This document shows, in pieces, positions 1 through 6,149 of a stretch of DNA of 6,164 nucleotides. The position numbers and the translations under genes are program-made. Origin of the DNA: an uncultured Actinomycetes bacterium (GTDB lineage: Bacteria; Actinomycetota; Aquicultoria; CAJVYJ01); assembly GCA_913009475.1 (NCBI GenBank), contig CAJVYJ010000118.1, forward strand, positions 1-6,164, given 5' to 3'. Every line of letters begins with the position of its first letter. The first letter of the stretch is position 1. The notes under the pieces were generated by a model. The model did not search any database. It had not been told where the DNA came from and worked only from the letters and a program-made list of their open reading frames with translations.

Positions 1-112
1 GTTTAGCTTTCTCTCGCACAACATCCGCGTCCGCTCCCTTTGGCGGGCCCAGCTCGGCGGTGACCGCGAATTGGCCGTCGTCCAATATTTTTTCAAGATT
101 GCTTTTTTTCAT
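1..112 (-). CDS. metF: Methylenetetrahydrofolate reductase MetF, N-terminal fragment (cut by window edge)
   Basis: Only the first 37 codons are present; the gene continues past position 1. The peptide begins MKKSNLEKILDDGQF and continues with an AVTAELGPPKGAD segment, which is the typical first beta strand of the MTHFR TIM barrel in the MetF type that pairs with MetV. The family enzyme binds FAD and reduces 5,10-methylene-THF to 5-methyl-THF, the last step of the methyl branch before transfer to the corrinoid protein. The ATG (112-110) overlaps the metV stop codon in an ATGA arrangement. An AAGGA lies six bases upstream inside the end of metV, which supports this start and suggests translational coupling. 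The identification rests on a short but distinctive stretch plus the metV neighbour. Confidence 0.85.
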   Translation of the reverse strand, partial: MKKSNLEKILDDGQFAVTAELGPPKGADADVVREKAK

Positions 113-807
113 TTCTCGTCCTTGAAGGGTCTGCTCTCAGGTATTATTAAGTCTTCTCTTATGATCTTGCGCTGGCCGCCGTCCCGCGCGCTCGTCCAAT
201 CTTTCGGCGGCGCAAGCTCTATCATCAAATTAAGCAAACCCTGCCCTTTTAGCCGTTTATAAATTAGATCCCAGACGCAATCAATTTCACTGGACACTTC
301 GCATTTACCATTCTGTGACCCGCCGCAAGGCCCGTTCAACATAGTCTTCGCGCATCGCGCTATCGGGCAAAGACCGCCAGTTGAACCAAGGATGCAGTTA
401 CCGCAACCGCCGCAATTTTCCAGCCAGACGCCTTGCTCGACCGGCATCCCCATAGAAGTGGTATTAAGCGCGGGAATAATAAGCTTATGGGGATATTTCT
501 CCGCCATAGCCTGGACACCGACACCGCAAGCAGTCGATAAAACAACATCCGCTGCTTCGACGTCCTCAGCCAGTGGTTCGATAAACTCCCACTCACATTG
601 GCGCAGCGTCATCGACTCCGTCGTTTTTAATTCACGCTTATCCGCGCGGGCCGCCAAACGCATAGACGCGGCTAAGGTAGCTGTCTCCTTTTCGCCGCCG
701 GCGAAACAGATGGAAACGCAAGCGCCGCAGCCGACGACTAAAATATTCTTGAACTCTTTTGTCAGTTCAAGGAGCTCTTTTAATGGTTTTTGTTCCGCAA
801 TAATCAT
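109..807 (-). CDS. metV: Methylenetetrahydrofolate reductase zinc/iron-sulfur subunit MetV (MTHFR C-terminal family)
   Basis: This 232-residue protein belongs to the cysteine-rich 'methylene-THF reductase C-terminal' family, which acts as partner of MetF in acetogens. Thirteen cysteines fall in family-like positions: C27, C30 and C34 (GCGACVSIC), C71 in an RQC motif, C94, C132/C135/C138 (CGGCGNC), then C147, C152, C161 and C169 (CPIARC, LNGPCGG, GKCEV) and C177. Family members bind zinc and iron-sulfur clusters and are thought to carry electrons to the flavin of MetF. The length is normal for the family. The start ATG has a GGGGAG ribosome binding site 11 bases upstream, a rather long spacing, and that site lies in a palindromic repeat. 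The stop TGA overlaps the metF start. The protein is probably cytosolic; no signal peptide or membrane segment is seen. Confidence 0.93.
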   Translation of the reverse strand: MIIAEQKPLKELLELTKEFKNILVVGCGACVSICFAGGEKETATLAASMRLAARADKRELKTTESMTLRQCEWEFIEPLAEDVEAADVVLSTACGVGVQAMAEKYPHKLIIPALNTTSMGMPVEQGVWLENCGGCGNCILGSTGGLCPIARCAKTMLNGPCGGSQNGKCEVSSEIDCVWDLIYKRLKGQGLLNLMIELAPPKDWTSARDGGQRKIIREDLIIPESRPFKDEK

Positions 808-820
808 CTTTACTAAATCT

Positions 821-848
821 CCCCTAACCCCTCTTTAACAAAGAGGGG
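821..848 (-). promoter_or_regulatory. metV leader hairpin plus ribosome binding site inside a palindromic repeat
   Basis: CCCCTCTTT (828-836) and AAAGAGGGG (840-848) form a perfect 9-bp stem with a 3-base loop. On the minus strand the hairpin is followed at once by TTAGGGGAGA, whose GGGGAG (about 819-824) is the only good Shine-Dalgarno match for metV. The upstream arm (TCCCCT) could also pair with AGGGGA of the ribosome binding site, giving an alternative fold that would mask it. No U-tract follows on either strand, so a terminator role is unlikely. The unit resembles dispersed short palindromic intergenic repeats known from many genomes. A regulatory role is inference. Confidence 0.45.
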
Positions 849-868
849 AATCATGCACTCGGTGGTAT

Positions 869-898
869 CTGGATTCCCGCCTTCGCGGGAATGACAAA
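869..898. repeat. Short palindromic intergenic repeat (TGGATTCCC...GGGAATGACA type), near-perfect copy
   Basis: ATTCCCGC (873-880), a CTTC loop and GCGGGAAT (885-892) make a perfect 8-bp stem. It is preceded by CTGG and followed by GACAAA. This is the widespread bacterial intergenic palindrome whose minus-strand translation reads SFPRRRESR. A right half-copy (AAGCTGAGAATGACA) follows at 904-918. Other copies in the same orientation lie at 1208-1239 and 3321-3352. Confidence 0.8.
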
Positions 899-964
899 CT
901 TAAAAGCTGAGAATGACAGTTTAATATAAACCTAAAAAATCGATAAATTAAAAAATTTGCTCCC

Positions 965-1129
965 CGGGCGCAAGTCTGTCTATCGGCCGGCAAATCCGAG
1001 CACGGCGTTAAGCGAACGAGGCATAGGAGCGGCGGCCAGTCCGACCCGTACTTATCGAGGGCTTTCACCCTCCGAAGTCGAATGAGTAGCCGAGCGCAGG
1101 TCTGCAGCCGGAGATAGACCGCGAGCGCC
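965..1129. other. GC-rich structured intergenic element (imperfect long palindrome)
   Basis: This GC-rich block stands out between AT-rich flanks in the gap between the oxidoreductase gene and metV. Outer complementary segments are GGCGC (967-971) with GCGCC (1125-1129), GTCTATC (978-984) with GATAGAC (1113-1119), and CCGG (987-990) with CCGG (1108-1111), in matching order and spacing. An inner hairpin pairs 1050-1053 with 1075-1078 and GAGGG (1057-1061) with CCCTC (1068-1072). It does not look coding: the minus-strand open frame through it (1182-835) also runs through the neighbouring palindromic repeats and resembles no known protein. It may be a dispersed repeat element or a structured 5' leader for metV. 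I recognise no tetrahydrofolate or cobalamin riboswitch consensus. Confidence 0.5.
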
Positions 1130-1145
1130 AATAATTTATGGCCCG

Positions 1146-1173
1146 ATAATAGAATTAGCTTTATATTATTCAA
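1146..1173 (-). promoter_or_regulatory. Candidate sigma70-type promoter upstream of metV-metF
   Basis: On the minus strand, TTGAAT (1173-1168) stands 16 bases before TATTAT (1151-1146). That gives 4 of 6 matches to the -35 and 5 of 6 to the -10 consensus, in an AT-rich stretch. Transcription would start near 1139 and give a leader of about 330 bases that includes the GC-rich palindrome and the repeat hairpin before metV. AT-rich DNA yields such matches by chance, so this is only a candidate. It would allow metVF expression independent of acsBC. Confidence 0.3.
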
Positions 1174-1207
1174 TGATTTCATTTTTTAATGTTCACTATC
1201 CTATAAT

Positions 1208-1239
1208 ACCTGGATTCCCAGTCAAGCTGAGAATGACAA
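1208..1239. repeat. 32-bp direct repeat, copy 1 (palindromic intergenic repeat family)
   Basis: It begins ACCTGGATTCCCAGTC and ends GCTGAGAATGACAA, and is identical over 32 bp, in the same orientation, to 3321-3352. Internal arms ATTCCCAG and CTGAGAAT pair with one mismatch around a TCAAG loop. It lies eight bases beyond the stop codon of the oxidoreductase gene. It belongs to the same family as the copy at 869-898. Confidence 0.8.
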
Positions 1240-1247
1240 CACGGCCT

Positions 1248-3296
1248 TTAGATCTTGGCCGCGTCCGCCACGAGCTCTTTGATACTGGTATCACCGGCGA
1301 TATTAATCAGCTCCAGCCTATCGGCGCCGATGCCGACCGCATCCAGAATGTCCCGCAAATAACCTATCTTTTTATCTATTCTCTCATTGCCGGTCTTGAA
1401 ATGGCAATAATCTTTAGCGCAAACCGTGATAAAAACCTGATCAGCGCCGACTTCAAAAGCTTTTAAGATATCATTGGCCGAGAGCCGCCCCGGACACAGA
1501 ACTCGTATCAGCTTGACATTAGATGCGTCATTGACAGCGTCCGCCACGCGGTCTACGCCCCAAATATGGCCGTATTGGCAGGTAATGCCAATGGTTATCG
1601 CACCAGCCGACTTCTTCGCCTCCGACATTGCCTTAATTAATAATTGTTCGTACTCACTCTCATCCGTCAAGCGAACTTTAATCGCGTTAGCCGGACATTC
1701 CGTGACGCAGATGCCGCAACTTTGACAGAGGACCGGGTCCATATAGGCAATCGACCCTTTAATCTCAGGTACATTATACGGACAAACCCTAACACAGGTA
1801 AGGCAAGCTACGCATTTATTATTATCCACAACCGCGCCGGCAGTGCAGTTTAGGCATCGTAGCGCTTCGCGAATGGCGCTGTCGCTGTCAAAACCCAACT
1901 CGACTTCATTGAAGTTTTCCTGACGAGCTTCAGGGCTGAGAGTCGGCATTTTTTGGCGTTTGGAAGTCATAATTAATTTTCTTGTGGCTTCGGGAATATC
2001 AGCTACCGCTGATAATTCTTCATTGGATAGATGTTTTATGCAGCCGGTATCAAAAAAAGAAATAATGGCTTTGGCCGCCAGGTGACCGCCGGCAATGGCG
2101 GTTATCGCGGCACCGGGCCCACCGGCCACCTCACCAGTGGCAAAAACTCCCGGTAGGCTTGTAGCCATAGTTTTCGCGTCGAAGACCAACCGGCCTCTAT
2201 CGTCAAGAGCGACGCCGCTGTCTTTCAAAAATGATAACTCGCTTCTTTGGCCGATTGAGAAAATTATCGCGTCTCCGGAAATAACAGAACGCTCGTCTTC
2301 ATTAAATTTGGGGTTAAAGCGCCCATCTTCATCAAATACACAGGCGACTTCTTTGAATTCCAGCCCGCTGACCCGACCATTGGCCCCAATAATCCGGTGC
2401 GGTCCGAGTGAGCAATGCATCTCCACGCCCTCGGCCGCCGCGGCCGCTAGTTCCCAGTCATGAGCCGGCATCTCACCTGGGCTTTCCAGACAGACCATTT
2501 TAACTTTTTTACTGCCTAAGCGGCGCACCGCTCTGGCAACATCGACCGCGACATTGCCGCCGCCGATAACAATTACCTCGTCACCCGGCGCCTGCGTCCG
2601 TCCATAGTTGACTGAATCCAAAAATGATACGGCATTATCAATACCTTCCAAATCAGCCCCGGGCAACGGCAAGCTAAACCCCGACGACAACCCGACCGCG
2701 ATTAATAAAACATCATATTTTTCTCGAAGATCGGAAAAGATAACATCTTGGCCGACCTTGACCCCGGTCTGTAGCTCAATTCCCACCGCCAAGATATTGG
2801 CGATATCACGCCGCAAAATATCTTTGGGCAACCGATAGCTTAAAATACCGTGCCTTAACATCCCGCCCGCTTCGGGCTTGGCTTCAACAATGGTTACTTG
2901 ATAACCGACCCGTGCCAGATCATGGGCCGCGGTTAATCCCGACGGTCCGGCGCCGATGATACCGATAGTCTTATCATTGGTTTTGACAACAAATTTCGGC
3001 TTATAAGCATCACCGACTTTATCGGTGACAAATCTTTTTAGGGAACATATGGAAATCGGCTGGTCCACCAGCCGGCGGCGGCAGTTGCTTTCGCAGGGAT
3101 GAAAACAGATGCGCCCGATTGAACCGGGAAATGGATTATTCTCCATTATTACTTCCAGCGCCTCGACGTAGCGCTCTTGGGCAATCAAAGAGACGTAACG
3201 CTGGGCATCCGTATTTACCGGACAAGCCGCTTTACAGGGCGGTGCCGGACTATCGCTAAAGGTTTCTGCTTTCAACTCTGCGTTCTTATTATCCAT
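1248..3296 (-). CDS. Fused NAD(P)H-FAD / ferredoxin / MvhD-type oxidoreductase, likely electron-input protein for MetVF
   Basis: The 682-residue protein has four parts. Residues about 18-95 are a GltD/NfnB/DPYD-like N-terminal iron-sulfur domain (C21, C25, C64, C68, C72, C84). About 108-415 is a two-Rossmann FAD/NAD(P)H module with GAGPSG (115-120), a second nucleotide site GGGNVA (245-250), and a GVFATGE C-terminal FAD motif (383-389). About 480-540 carries a CLNC pair (481, 484) and two [4Fe-4S] motifs (C495/498/501/505 and C524/527/530/534). About 565-680 resembles MvhD (hydrogenase/heterodisulfide reductase delta subunit), with LCPGR, GADQVF and DYCHFKTGN. Family knowledge suggests NAD(P)H oxidation through FAD and clusters. 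The location between acsC and metVF suggests MetVF as acceptor (inference). L270 and E271 sit where GltD has two NADPH-binding arginines, hinting at NADH. An in-frame TAG nine bases upstream fixes the start; the ribosome binding site is weak. It is not canonical HdrA, and an ordinary GltD lacks the C-terminal parts. Confidence 0.88.
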   Translation of the reverse strand: MDNKNAELKAETFSDSPAPPCKAACPVNTDAQRYVSLIAQERYVEALEVIMENNPFPGSIGRICFHPCESNCRRRLVDQPISICSLKRFVTDKVGDAYKPKFVVKTNDKTIGIIGAGPSGLTAAHDLARVGYQVTIVEAKPEAGGMLRHGILSYRLPKDILRRDIANILAVGIELQTGVKVGQDVIFSDLREKYDVLLIAVGLSSGFSLPLPGADLEGIDNAVSFLDSVNYGRTQAPGDEVIVIGGGNVAVDVARAVRRLGSKKVKMVCLESPGEMPAHDWELAAAAAEGVEMHCSLGPHRIIGANGRVSGLEFKEVACVFDEDGRFNPKFNEDERSVISGDAIIFSIGQRSELSFLKDSGVALDDRGRLVFDAKTMATSLPGVFATGEVAGGPGAAITAIAGGHLAAKAIISFFDTGCIKHLSNEELSAVADIPEATRKLIMTSKRQKMPTLSPEARQENFNEVELGFDSDSAIREALRCLNCTAGAVVDNNKCVACLTCVRVCPYNVPEIKGSIAYMDPVLCQSCGICVTECPANAIKVRLTDESEYEQLLIKAMSEAKKSAGAITIGITCQYGHIWGVDRVADAVNDASNVKLIRVLCPGRLSANDILKAFEVGADQVFITVCAKDYCHFKTGNERIDKKIGYLRDILDAVGIGADRLELINIAGDTSIKELVADAAKI

Positions 3297-3320
3297 ATCG
3301 CGCTATCCATCTCTTAAACA

Positions 3321-3352
3321 ACCTGGATTCCCAGTCAAGCTGAGAATGACAA
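3321..3352. repeat. 32-bp direct repeat, copy 2 (palindromic intergenic repeat family)
   Basis: Identical to 1208-1239 in the same orientation; identity stops directly outside the 32 bp. It lies 24 bases upstream of the start codon of the oxidoreductase gene, so the two copies frame that gene almost exactly. Confidence 0.8.
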
Positions 3353-3447
3353 ACGTAAGATCACGGGAATGACAAAAAGAGATAATTGCGGATTTATAAA
3401 TACACATTTTTTCAAGATTCTAAATCCCTGTCCTTATGTATCCTCGC

Positions 3448-3467
3448 GGGCGAGGCACGCCTCGCCC
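3448..3467. repeat. Perfect palindrome GGGCGAGGC-AC-GCCTCGCCC
   Basis: Nine-base arms are perfectly complementary around a 2-base centre and followed by CTACAC. It looks like a dispersed GC-rich intergenic repeat. A degraded relative, GCGAGCATGGTCTCGC followed by CCCTAA, lies at 3561-3576. No T-tract follows on the minus strand, so a terminator role is not supported. Confidence 0.6.
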
Positions 3468-3632
3468 CTACACATTCATAATCAGAGCAAGCTCTGACGC
3501 TGCACATATCATATTAAGAAGCGTTTATTTATTCTACGAGAAAAGCGTTACGTAGGCCAAGCGAGCATGGTCTCGCCCCTAACTCCTCACGCTCTTACGC
3601 CCTCACGAATTAAGTATGGTGTCCCCGGAATT

Positions 3633-4979
3633 CTAAGCGCTCCACTCTTTTAGATAATGGGTCAGGTCGCCGGCTTCGCGCGGGCCCACAGAAATACTCC
3701 ATTCGGGCAGCTCTTCGTCCAGCTCGCCGCTGATCTGCGCGACATAACCGGGCAACACCAAATGGCGATGTTTCACCTTGGTGGAAATATCACTCTTTTT
3801 AATAAATTGGGCGATTTTTTCCGGAATAAATTTACCGGCCGCCCAAGCGGTAAGTACCGACAGACCCTCAACGTCCATAACACAAAGCCAACTGGAAACA
3901 CGGCTGGACTCGATCTCGCCGGAAACAATAAAGTAAGTCAAGGAAAAGTTGGTAGTTACCAAGACCGGCGAGTCTTCTTTGGGGTCACCGATTTGATAGA
4001 TGCCTTCACTCATTTGCATCGGCTTTTGCGGGTCCGTATAGATATTTTGCAATAAGACCATAAGCGGCAAGACTCGGGCCGGGTCCAAATCATTTAAGAT
4101 GATTATGCCGGCATAGCGCATGATCTCCAGACCGGCTAAGGCCATTTCCGCGTCGGGATCATCAGTAGCTTCGGCCGGAAACGTAATTATAGGAAACCCC
4201 AAGGATTTATTCTTGGCCTTTAGAGAAGCACGACGAATATAAGTCAGCTCTTGCAGATGTTGATTACCGTTACGCGAACCGGCATCAAGCACTAAGTCTT
4301 TAATTCCCAGTGCCGTAACCTTATCACTTAAATCAACCAACGCCTCCAAGCCTTCGGCTTTTACAGCCAAGGCGGTCGCGTACTCTTTAGCTAAAGCCGC
4401 CATCTCGGTGAAGTTATCATTGTTAGCCGCATAAATAAGCGGTTTGTTAGCACCGCATACTTCCAGCGCCGCTTTCATGATCGTAGGATCTTCACTGATC
4501 AAGACTAAAGCGGCTTTGGTGACTTCTCCGATTTTCTTGACCGCTGCGGCAAATGTTTGCGCATCGCCCGAAGCGGCTTTTATAGCTACAACTCTGGGTT
4601 TTAATATTTGTTCAATACGTTCAAAAGCCACGGAATCAACTTTCTTGGCCTGCTCCGCCAATTCTTTTTCATCCAGAGTATCTGCCAATAAAATTCCCAG
4701 GCCCGGCGGATGCACAAAGGTTTTTTCATGGCGAAACATGACCGTCTCTTCACCAATAATAAAAGCGTCATCGCCAACGCCAATGGTTATTTTACGAATA
4801 GGCGGCGCCGATGCCTCTGAAAGATTTTGGCGCGCCTCATCACTGACATAAGGACATTTATCCAGCTCCGCCTGACGAGCCGCCAACTTCATCGCGAACG
4901 CCATACAGGTGGGGAAACCGCATTCACCACAATTTGTTTTTGGTAACATTTTAAATATCTGTAAGCCTGTTAACGCCAT
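3633..4979 (-). CDS. acsC: Corrinoid iron-sulfur protein large subunit AcsC (CFeSP gamma subunit)
   Basis: The 448-residue length is normal for AcsC. The N-terminus has the single [4Fe-4S] motif C17, C20, C25, C42 in the NCGECGFPTC...CPYVSDEA context that is diagnostic of this subunit. A TIM-barrel region follows (about 60-325), then a C-terminal cobalamin-binding domain (about 326-448) with the LCVMDVEG and LPGYVAQISGELDEEL segments. With AcsD it carries the methyl group on cobalamin from methyl-THF to the A-cluster of AcsB; the [4Fe-4S] cluster reactivates Co(II) to Co(I). The start is well supported by an AAAGGAG (4990-4984) four bases before the ATG and by agreement with family N-termini. 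It follows acsB by 44 bp and so is probably cotranscribed with it. No acsD follows; the next 336 bases are non-coding. Confidence 0.97.
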   Translation of the reverse strand: MALTGLQIFKMLPKTNCGECGFPTCMAFAMKLAARQAELDKCPYVSDEARQNLSEASAPPIRKITIGVGDDAFIIGEETVMFRHEKTFVHPPGLGILLADTLDEKELAEQAKKVDSVAFERIEQILKPRVVAIKAASGDAQTFAAAVKKIGEVTKAALVLISEDPTIMKAALEVCGANKPLIYAANNDNFTEMAALAKEYATALAVKAEGLEALVDLSDKVTALGIKDLVLDAGSRNGNQHLQELTYIRRASLKAKNKSLGFPIITFPAEATDDPDAEMALAGLEIMRYAGIIILNDLDPARVLPLMVLLQNIYTDPQKPMQMSEGIYQIGDPKEDSPVLVTTNFSLTYFIVSGEIESSRVSSWLCVMDVEGLSVLTAWAAGKFIPEKIAQFIKKSDISTKVKHRHLVLPGYVAQISGELDEELPEWSISVGPREAGDLTHYLKEWSA

Positions 4980-4992
4980 TGTGCTCCTTTCT

Positions 4993-5019
4993 AAGGTAAG
5001 GGAAAAGTCAACTTACCTT
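4993..5019. repeat. Inverted repeat in the acsB-acsC spacer
   Basis: AAGGTAAG (4993-5000) and CTTACCTT (5012-5019) are perfect 8-base arms around an 11-base loop. The hairpin begins a few bases after the acsB stop codon and ends just before the acsC ribosome binding site (4984-4990). There is no T-tract. It may stabilise the upstream mRNA end or tune acsC translation; this is inference. Confidence 0.45.
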
Positions 5020-5023
5020 CCCC

Positions 5024-6149
5024 TTAAAACATCGGCTCCATCTCTAAGGCCGGATGCCCGACTTTTTGCATAAACTTCATTACTTCTTCCTCGGTCACCG
5101 CCACTGTCTCGTCAGCGATTTTATTAATAAAATCCGGGTCGCCCAACTCTTCACAACGCTTGGCAAGTTTCTCTTTAAGTTGTTCTTTTAACTCCTTTGG
5201 CATCCAGACAATCCGTTTAAAGCCGCCGTCGGCCGAGATAAATTTCTTACTGGTAATAAACTGCCGGCCGATGCCGATAAAACCGGGCACCTGCTGACCG
5301 CCGCCGACCGTACCGGCCAGAGTGGAAAATTTCATGCCGCAGGGTGTCATATCCGGATGCTCGCGATTGACTATCATTACCCCGTTAGCCATGGGAAGCA
5401 GTGCGGTAATACATTCAAAACAACCGCATGAGGTTATCGGCGCTTCCATCATCGTATATGAATTGTAGCCATCAATAGAACCGCCCGATTTTTCTTTTAT
5501 GTAAGTGTTGACACCCTCCCAGCTGCCTTTATCGATATCCAACACCTCTCCTTTAGGCACCGGCTGATTACCGCCGGTCGGATTGATTTCATAAGCAGCT
5601 TTGCCGTCCAACCAATTGTAGGCGCCGCATAACCCGAGATGCTCAGGAGATATAACACATACATGCGTTGGAGCAAACGACTGGCACAGCAGGCATGAAT
5701 AAAAAGTGTCAACACTCTCGTCAGTCATGCCCTCCAGGCGCTCATTGCGCTCTTTGTACACTTTTTTCGCTTCTTCTTGCAGCTTTAAGACATCTTCTTC
5801 TTTTGTATACAAAGTTACAGCGACTTTATCCACGATAGTACCGTAATCATTTAATATCTTGGCTCTGATGGCATCACCTAGATGATGGATTTTAAAACCG
5901 GCTTTTTGCGCGTCTTTGCTGATTCTTACCCAAATAATATTACGCTGACCCATATGCCAGATACCGGTGGCGCCATTAATAAAATAATGGAATTGCCGCT
6001 CTAAAATCGGCTCAAAGTCTTCCTGCATCTTCCGGCCGGCGACTTCGACCATAATGCCCAGCGGTAACGCTGAACCCGGCTCGACATCGTCAATTTCCGG
6101 GCCGACTACTTCGATTTTATTATCCTGGACTTCCTCAATGGGTTTGTTG
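5024..6149 (-). CDS. acsB: Acetyl-CoA synthase catalytic subunit AcsB (CODH/ACS), C-terminal half, 5' end missing
   Basis: The frame stays open from the stop at 5024-5026 to the adapter junction near 6149, giving 374 codons; the family is about 730 residues, so roughly the N-terminal half is missing. Reading starts inside the protein (EVVGPEIDDVEPGSALPLGI), so the ATG at 6052-6050 is an internal methionine. Numbering from that methionine, the A-cluster ligands are complete: C120, C123, C132 and C142 for the [4Fe-4S] cluster, and C209-G-C211 for the distal nickel, with C123 expected to bridge to the proximal metal. The spacings (3, 9, 10, 67, 2) equal those of C506-C597 in Moorella thermoacetica AcsB. 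The C-terminus (GHPALEMEPMF) is family-typical. AcsB joins the methyl group from CFeSP, CO from AcsA and CoA into acetyl-CoA. A functional enzyme is expected. Confidence 0.97.

Larger units (their letters stand above)
3297..3632. other. Non-coding gap between acsC and the oxidoreductase gene, rich in short palindromes
   Basis: No credible gene is seen on either strand in these 336 bases. The gap holds the 32-bp repeat copy, a partial right half (CGGGAATGACAAA, 3363-3375), and palindromes at 3448-3467, 3482-3497 (TCAGAGC-AA-GCTCTGA) and 3561-3576 (GCGAG...CTCGC). None of the hairpins is followed by a T-run on the minus strand, so no intrinsic terminator is supported and read-through from acsC remains possible. 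Confidence 0.6.

Noticed and set aside
392..838. Open frame of 148 codons on the plus strand
   Set aside because: It lies opposite metV, whose cysteine pattern and family match are clear. It has low-complexity, serine-rich composition and is a shadow frame.
828..848. Intrinsic terminator before metV
   Set aside because: The 9-bp stem is good, but no T-run follows on either strand, and on the minus strand the metV ribosome binding site comes next.
922..950. Promoter in the AT-rich stretch nearer metV (TATATT at 927-922 on the minus strand)
   Set aside because: The hexamer 17 bases upstream (TAATTT) is a poor -35, and the DNA is so AT-rich that such matches mean little.
835..1182. Open frame of 115 codons on the minus strand in the oxidoreductase-metV gap
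   Set aside because: It runs through the GC-rich palindrome and the intergenic repeat (its end reads SFPRRRESR, the known false translation of that repeat). It has no ribosome binding site and no recognisable domain.
1178..1207. Plus-strand promoter with TATAAT at 1202-1207
   Set aside because: The -10 is perfect but the -35 (TTCATT) is weak, and it would only drive antisense transcription into the oxidoreductase gene. No plus-strand gene is present.
869..1239. Possible CRISPR array from repeated ATTCCC/GGGAAT units
   Set aside because: Copies are irregularly spaced and diverged, there are no uniform spacers, and one copy lies 2 kb away beyond a gene. This is a dispersed palindromic repeat.
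1248..3296. Calling the oxidoreductase plain glutamate synthase small subunit (GltD)
   Set aside because: The N-terminal two thirds fit GltD-like proteins, but the added ferredoxin and MvhD-like parts, the changed NADPH-site arginines and the Wood-Ljungdahl neighbourhood argue against a glutamate synthase role.
4444..4851. Open frame of 135 codons on the plus strand
   Set aside because: Opposite strand of acsC; no family resemblance. Similar plus-strand frames at 2095-2463 and 3657-4055 are rejected for the same reason.
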